Origin: a virus
Virus record (IMG/VR): IMGVR_UViG_3300049740_002873
Location: 1 to 64,000 of that record
DNA length: 64,000 nucleotides
Strand: one strand, 5' to 3'
Shown: positions 60,061-64,000 of the stretch, in pieces
Layout of the letters: each line of letters starts with the position of its first letter
Position numbering within the stretch: the stretch's first letter is position 1
Notes under the pieces: model-generated
Database searches by the model: none
Seen by the model: the letters and a program-made list of their open reading frames with translations, nothing else
Told to the model about the DNA's origin: nothing
Position numbers and translations under genes: made by a program

Positions 60061-60068
60061 GTGTAATA
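60061..60068 (+). promoter_or_regulatory. Late-type promoter motif GTGTAATA
   Basis: AGTGTAATA on the plus strand ends 9 nt before ATG 60078, between the early unit and the structural genes that follow. It matches the cores at 16238 and 36557. Confidence 0.55.
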
Positions 60069-60077
60069 TTCCCCGAG

Positions 60078-60971
60078 ATGTCTGATCAAGGGAAATATAA
60101 AAACAATCCGTTATATAAAGATATAACGAAGCTTGACCATTTATCACCACAACCAACCTTTTCGTATAGCTGGAATACTCAAAGTGGAGTGTGGGAGCCT
60201 AGCACTGTAGGCACAAATTCTTCTACCCTAGATTTATCCTTCTTAGAAGAAACATTAAATAGAAACAACCAAAATATACTATCGGGCATATCTGGTATAT
60301 CTATCACAAATGATAGCAACACAAATATTTCTATAAGCAGAGCAGATTCTCAACCATGGAAATTAGTAAGCAAAACCGTTAATCAAAAAATAGAAGAAGA
60401 TTTTTTATTAATGGAAAATATTCCAAACGAGCAAAGATTTGGAGAATATTCTGGCATTACTTATGGCTCAGACAGATTTATAATTGATGATCTCTTTAAC
60501 ACCTATTACCCAAATGCAAGATCAAACCCAAGTACCCCCGAAACAGGTCACCCAGAATATTTTATACATGAAGAGTCTATTGATACCGGAAGAGGCTCGG
60601 AGCTTTATCAAACTTTCCATAGTGATACCCAATTTTCTTTAAGACAGGAGTGTAGTGGAGTGAGCCCAATTAATTCTTATGAATTAAAAGACTTTTCCAA
60701 ACTATACGAGCAAGGCCTTCTTGATAGTGTATTACTATTTAACGAGACAACCTACCCAATACAGTTTCATACTATAGATGAATATTTTGACGAATCAAAG
60801 CTAGACGATGAAGAAAACACAAACATGATGTATTTATATTCTGATGCGTCAGTCAGGATTAGCAGCGATGAAGCTAAAAAAATATTTATTAAATTACCAC
60901 ACTGTATATCGGGATACACTGCCAAGTATACATTAACATATAAGTCTACAGGATACTCAGATATTATATAA
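60078..60971 (+). CDS. Structural protein of unknown role (297 aa)
   Basis: 297 residues starting MSDQGKYKNNPLYKDITKLD. SYSWNTQSGVWEPS, NILSGISGISITNDSNTNIS and late beta segments (YLYSDASVRISSDEAKKIFIKLPHCISGYTAKYTLTYKS) suggest a beta-rich virion protein related in style to the fibre genes. First gene after a late-type motif, 2 nt before the next gene. The exact role is not established. Confidence 0.55.
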   Translation: MSDQGKYKNNPLYKDITKLDHLSPQPTFSYSWNTQSGVWEPSTVGTNSSTLDLSFLEETLNRNNQNILSGISGISITNDSNTNISISRADSQPWKLVSKTVNQKIEEDFLLMENIPNEQRFGEYSGITYGSDRFIIDDLFNTYYPNARSNPSTPETGHPEYFIHEESIDTGRGSELYQTFHSDTQFSLRQECSGVSPINSYELKDFSKLYEQGLLDSVLLFNETTYPIQFHTIDEYFDESKLDDEENTNMMYLYSDASVRISSDEAKKIFIKLPHCISGYTAKYTLTYKSTGYSDII

Positions 60972-60973
60972 TT

Positions 60974-61378
60974 ATGGAATTTTCAAGAATAAGAGAGCCC
61001 ATTAAAAAGACTGGTCCAAACCAATTTATAATTGGTGATTCTCCAGTAAATAGTCAACTTTCATTAACAGACGGAAAACTCCAAGTGGAAGCAGTGGACG
61101 CCTCTTCTTTGTTGGAAATTAGTGGAATAAATTTTGTAGAGTACTTAACTGGAGACTTAACTTTCTTAAGGAATTTAGATAACAACTTAGTAAAATCTAG
61201 ATATGAACTCAAGGAAGCTTTTGAAGTTAACGAAGACAATGAAATAGTTCCATCTAACGCAGAGTCTATTTCGGATACAATGTGGATTTTAAGAAACGAA
61301 ACAGACTTAGAACTAAGAAATAATATTTGGCGTTACAATACTGGGCCCGAAGCCTTCACAGACGATATATCATTTTAA
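60974..61378 (+). CDS. Small structural protein (134 aa)
   Basis: 134 residues starting MEFSRIREPIKKTGPNQFII. INFVEYLTGDLTFLRNLDNNLVKSRYELKEAF recalls tail-fibre spacer units in this window (for example the ISG/FEG repeats at 13138). It links 60078 and 61381 with 2-nt gaps. Likely part of the same appendage; unassigned. Confidence 0.5.
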   Translation: MEFSRIREPIKKTGPNQFIIGDSPVNSQLSLTDGKLQVEAVDASSLLEISGINFVEYLTGDLTFLRNLDNNLVKSRYELKEAFEVNEDNEIVPSNAESISDTMWILRNETDLELRNNIWRYNTGPEAFTDDISF

Positions 61379-61380
61379 TT

Positions 61381-63969
61381 ATGGCGACAAGAAATTTAGT
61401 ACCAAGAAATAGCGGAGAAGGGGGTGTAGGAAGAATACCCAAAGCGTGGGCTAGTGGAGTATTTGATAATCTTTACATAAGAGGGTTTGAGTTCACCATG
61501 GATCAACCTCTAACCACTCAAGATAATGTAACATTTAATAGTGGAGACTTTCCTAGTGGATTAACTGTTAGCGGAATGACAATCCCAGAAATACATGACA
61601 TGTTAGATAAAAGATCTGGAAGCATGGCAGACTTTTGTTTTTTTTCTGACGCCTATTCAAATCATGGAGTTACAAATAAATCTTACTACGATACAATCCA
61701 CGAAAACCATTTTATTTCAGGAATTAGCGTAAGTTCTGCGGATGATTTACGGCTCCACTTCAGGTGGGATGGACCAAAAGATCAATATATGGGCAAAGCC
61801 TTAATCAATAACATAGAAATACCCAAAGAAAATATTATAGAACTAGGGGATAAAACAAGAAGATTTGAAGGTTATCTAGACAACTTAAACCTAACAGGAA
61901 AAACGTCAATCACTGGAATAGCTAATGGACAAATTTCTGTAATTTCCTTACTAGAAGTTGGTGCAGGTCCATCCGCAACAGATATAGTAATATCTGAAAT
62001 TTCAGAAGCTTCCGCCAAACCAGGTCAACTTTTAGGAGAGACTCACTTAAAACAAGGAGATAGAATAAATGTAGATGTATTTTTTGACAGAGAAGATATA
62101 GCCTCTATTAAAGTATTAGATTACGGATTAGCTGAAGAAATTGATTTTCAAAGTTATACAATCTCCAGCGAATCAGATTTCTATAAAGCAACTATCCCTG
62201 TGACTATATCAGACAGATCGGGAACTCAAGGAATAAAAGTTCAAGCAGTTGATGATTTTGGTACAACTGGGGTAGTTGTGTCTTCAGAAGATTTCGCTCA
62301 TGAAAATACCACAAGAGAACTCGATCAATTATATCCTTTAATAAACACTTCAGATCCAACATCCTACAATGGAAGAAGTGACGGACTAAGAGAAGGAGAG
62401 TCTGCAACCTTTGATAATTCTATATCTAATTGGGATGAGCTTTCAGACGAAATTGAATATGAAGCACTAAGCTCTTTCATACAAATAGAAAACCCAAACA
62501 TTTTTGAAGAAACTAAATCAGTAAATTATGTAGATGGAATATTTAGCGATGTAGATAATATAGAAATTTATGCAATAAGAAAAAATAACGGCGCAACAGA
62601 CAGGAATAAAGTTAATGTTAAAATAGCAAATGGACCAGTAATACTATCAACGCAACTTGACTCTCTAGCTTCTGAATCTGAATCTCCCCACATAATAGGA
62701 AACTCTCAAGTTAAGGCTGGTGATACGGTTTTATCTAGGATAGAAATTAACACAAATGGTGTTGAAGCAAATGATATAAGTATATCAATACCCAACGAAG
62801 GAGTTGCGGATGGCTCGCAATCTTTTTTCTCATCTAGCTACCAAAGCAATGAATTACCTAATGGCAATTTTGAATTTACAATTCCAATCAAAGTTTATGG
62901 AGCATTAGGTTTTAACAATAGAGACGGAGATCAGCCATCTAGCTTTATAGCAAGAAATAATTTTGGAACACAAAGCGATAAAGTAACTTCAACAGACACA
63001 GCTGAAGTGCATAATGAAACTATTCCAGAAATATCCATAAATAGCATCTCATACCCTCAAGGACAAGAAGCAATTAAATCTCCAGAGCAGGCATCCATCA
63101 ACAACACGGTAATTAATTTTGATCAAATACTTTATTCCTCTCCAAACAATCAAATATCAATAGATAATAATACTACATTAGAAGAAAATAAAACTGTTAC
63201 ATATTTAAATGGAGATTATAATGTAGAAAATGATTCTGGGATAAATAATTTTAAAATATCCGCAACAAGAAACGCCAATGGAGCAACATCAGAATCTTCT
63301 AAGGTTGTAAACATTGCAAACCTTCCAATCATTATATCAATAGATGGAATATCTCTACCAATCAAAACATCATCAACTCCCTCTACTACAAACGAATTTA
63401 CATTATCAACAAATCAATTGATGCTAAACATTCCAAGCTTAAACACAAGCAATGATCAGCAAGAACAATCTATACTAAATAGCATTGCCTCTGGAACAGG
63501 AAAAACAAGCAATAGATATTCCTTGACTGTTAGCGATCAAGATACAAAAGGATCTTTCCCATGGATAGTTTCCGTAAAAAATTTATCCAACATAGAAAGT
63601 AAAGTAATTTCTCAAAACCCCAACTATATACTAGAAGGTTTTAATGAAAGAACTATATTCTCAGACCCAAATAGCATAGGTGCAGGATTAGCAGACATCG
63701 GAACATCCGTATCCAATCCATTAAATTTAAATTTTGAAAATATTTCAGAAGGAGGAACCGGGCCAAACGGGGGAACAATATATTCATACGAGTCATTTGA
63801 TGAAGGAACCGTTTTCAATAACTCATTTGATATAAACAATAAGTTTTCAATTTGCGATGAAAACGGAAACTTTAATCCTCAAGGAAATTTCGTATTTAAT
63901 CTAGATAAATTAAACAGATCAGCAAATACATCTACTATAAATCCAGCATCTTTTACTGTATCAGAATAA
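61381..63969 (+). CDS. Large appendage protein with two Ig-like repeats
   Basis: 862 residues from ATG 61381 (MATRNLVPRNSGEGGVGRIP); the frame is open earlier but inside the previous gene. The N-terminal 120 residues (DNVTFNSGDFPSGLTVSGMTIPEIHDML) are fibre-like. Two copies of a beta repeat are clear: KSVNYVDGIFSDVDNIEIYAIRKNNGATDRN and KTVTYLNGDYNVENDSGINNFKISATRNANGATSES, each followed by VNVKIANGPVI or VVNIANLPII. Such Ig-like repeats are common in marine phage head or neck appendages and may bind surfaces or sugars. Confidence 0.62.
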   Translation: MATRNLVPRNSGEGGVGRIPKAWASGVFDNLYIRGFEFTMDQPLTTQDNVTFNSGDFPSGLTVSGMTIPEIHDMLDKRSGSMADFCFFSDAYSNHGVTNKSYYDTIHENHFISGISVSSADDLRLHFRWDGPKDQYMGKALINNIEIPKENIIELGDKTRRFEGYLDNLNLTGKTSITGIANGQISVISLLEVGAGPSATDIVISEISEASAKPGQLLGETHLKQGDRINVDVFFDREDIASIKVLDYGLAEEIDFQSYTISSESDFYKATIPVTISDRSGTQGIKVQAVDDFGTTGVVVSSEDFAHENTTRELDQLYPLINTSDPTSYNGRSDGLREGESATFDNSISNWDELSDEIEYEALSSFIQIENPNIFEETKSVNYVDGIFSDVDNIEIYAIRKNNGATDRNKVNVKIANGPVILSTQLDSLASESESPHIIGNSQVKAGDTVLSRIEINTNGVEANDISISIPNEGVADGSQSFFSSSYQSNELPNGNFEFTIPIKVYGALGFNNRDGDQPSSFIARNNFGTQSDKVTSTDTAEVHNETIPEISINSISYPQGQEAIKSPEQASINNTVINFDQILYSSPNNQISIDNNTTLEENKTVTYLNGDYNVENDSGINNFKISATRNANGATSESSKVVNIANLPIIISIDGISLPIKTSSTPSTTNEFTLSTNQLMLNIPSLNTSNDQQEQSILNSIASGTGKTSNRYSLTVSDQDTKGSFPWIVSVKNLSNIESKVISQNPNYILEGFNERTIFSDPNSIGAGLADIGTSVSNPLNLNFENISEGGTGPNGGTIYSYESFDEGTVFNNSFDINNKFSICDENGNFNPQGNFVFNLDKLNRSANTSTINPASFTVSE

Positions 63970-64000
63970 TATTAAATTCCCATTCTTGTTATAGAAAAAT

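Noticed and set aside
1-64000. CRISPR arrays and insertion sequences
   Set aside because: No regularly spaced direct repeats and no transposase or IS ends were found on reading both strands.

Overview
This 64 kb AT-rich window reads as part of one tailed-bacteriophage genome. Genes are packed almost end to end, many with start/stop overlaps. I see no integrase, attachment site, terminase, portal, capsid or DNA polymerase gene, so the genome continues beyond the window. The tail-tip genes match the lambda order M, L, K, I and J, and the tape-measure protein is 2562 residues. This points to a siphovirus with a long non-contractile tail; the usual scaling of about 0.15 nm per residue gives very roughly 380 nm. 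The host is not identifiable with confidence. Canonical TTGACA/TATAAT promoters and a one-piece tmRNA suggest a bacterium with ordinary sigma-70 that is neither an alphaproteobacterium nor a cyanobacterium. W-x-Y/G-W-x-Y modules in the tail-tip proteins recall surface proteins I associate with Verrucomicrobiota (weak inference).

Layout. 1-3.0 kb (minus): a truncated structural or surface-type protein, a sulfotransferase, a double GT25 glycosyltransferase and a small lipoprotein. 3.0-13.1 kb (minus): a nucleotide-metabolism and recombination block with inorganic pyrophosphatase, a 57-residue MazG-like protein, dUTPase, a membrane-anchored resolvase-like nuclease, dCMP deaminase, a RuvB-like helicase, a complete tmRNA gene, a citrate-synthase-like protein, a GNAT, GMP reductase and a deoxyribosyltransferase-like enzyme. 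13.1-21.0 kb (minus, except the plus-strand gene at 16279-17790): fibre-type proteins, the probable major tail tube protein and neck/tail-completion candidates. 21.1-51.9 kb (plus): tail-assembly candidates, tRNA-Gln, tape measure, tail-tip proteins, a gpI-gpJ fusion and giant fibre proteins. 51.9-56.7 kb (minus): a possible recombination protein, GT4/GT9 glycosyltransferases, an ssDNA-binding candidate and a winged-helix regulator. 56.8-64 kb (plus): dNMP kinase, a sigma-like factor, SSB, a glycosyltransferase, an FmdB-like protein and more structural proteins.

Two promoter classes can be read directly. Six sites have TTGAC(A/T), exactly 17 bp, and a -10 hexamer; at five of them the start codon follows the -10 by only 6-8 nt, so the mRNAs should be leaderless or nearly so. 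A different motif, (T)AGTGTAATA or GTGTATxx, stands 6-23 nt upstream of structural genes and also before the tmRNA, the lipoprotein and the pyrophosphatase. At two divergent intergenic regions it occurs in both orientations. Because the window encodes a sigma-like protein (57700-58275), I propose that this motif is the phage late promoter. Early genes would then be made from host-type promoters and virion genes from the phage sigma.

The proposed working picture is as follows. Early enzymes remodel nucleotide pools, and the pyrophosphatase clears the PPi released by dUTPase and the MazG-like protein. RuvB, the nuclease and SSB-like proteins handle recombination intermediates. tmRNA and tRNA-Gln support translation. 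Late genes build the tail, and a set of glycosyltransferases plus a sulfotransferase may modify host or virion glycans.
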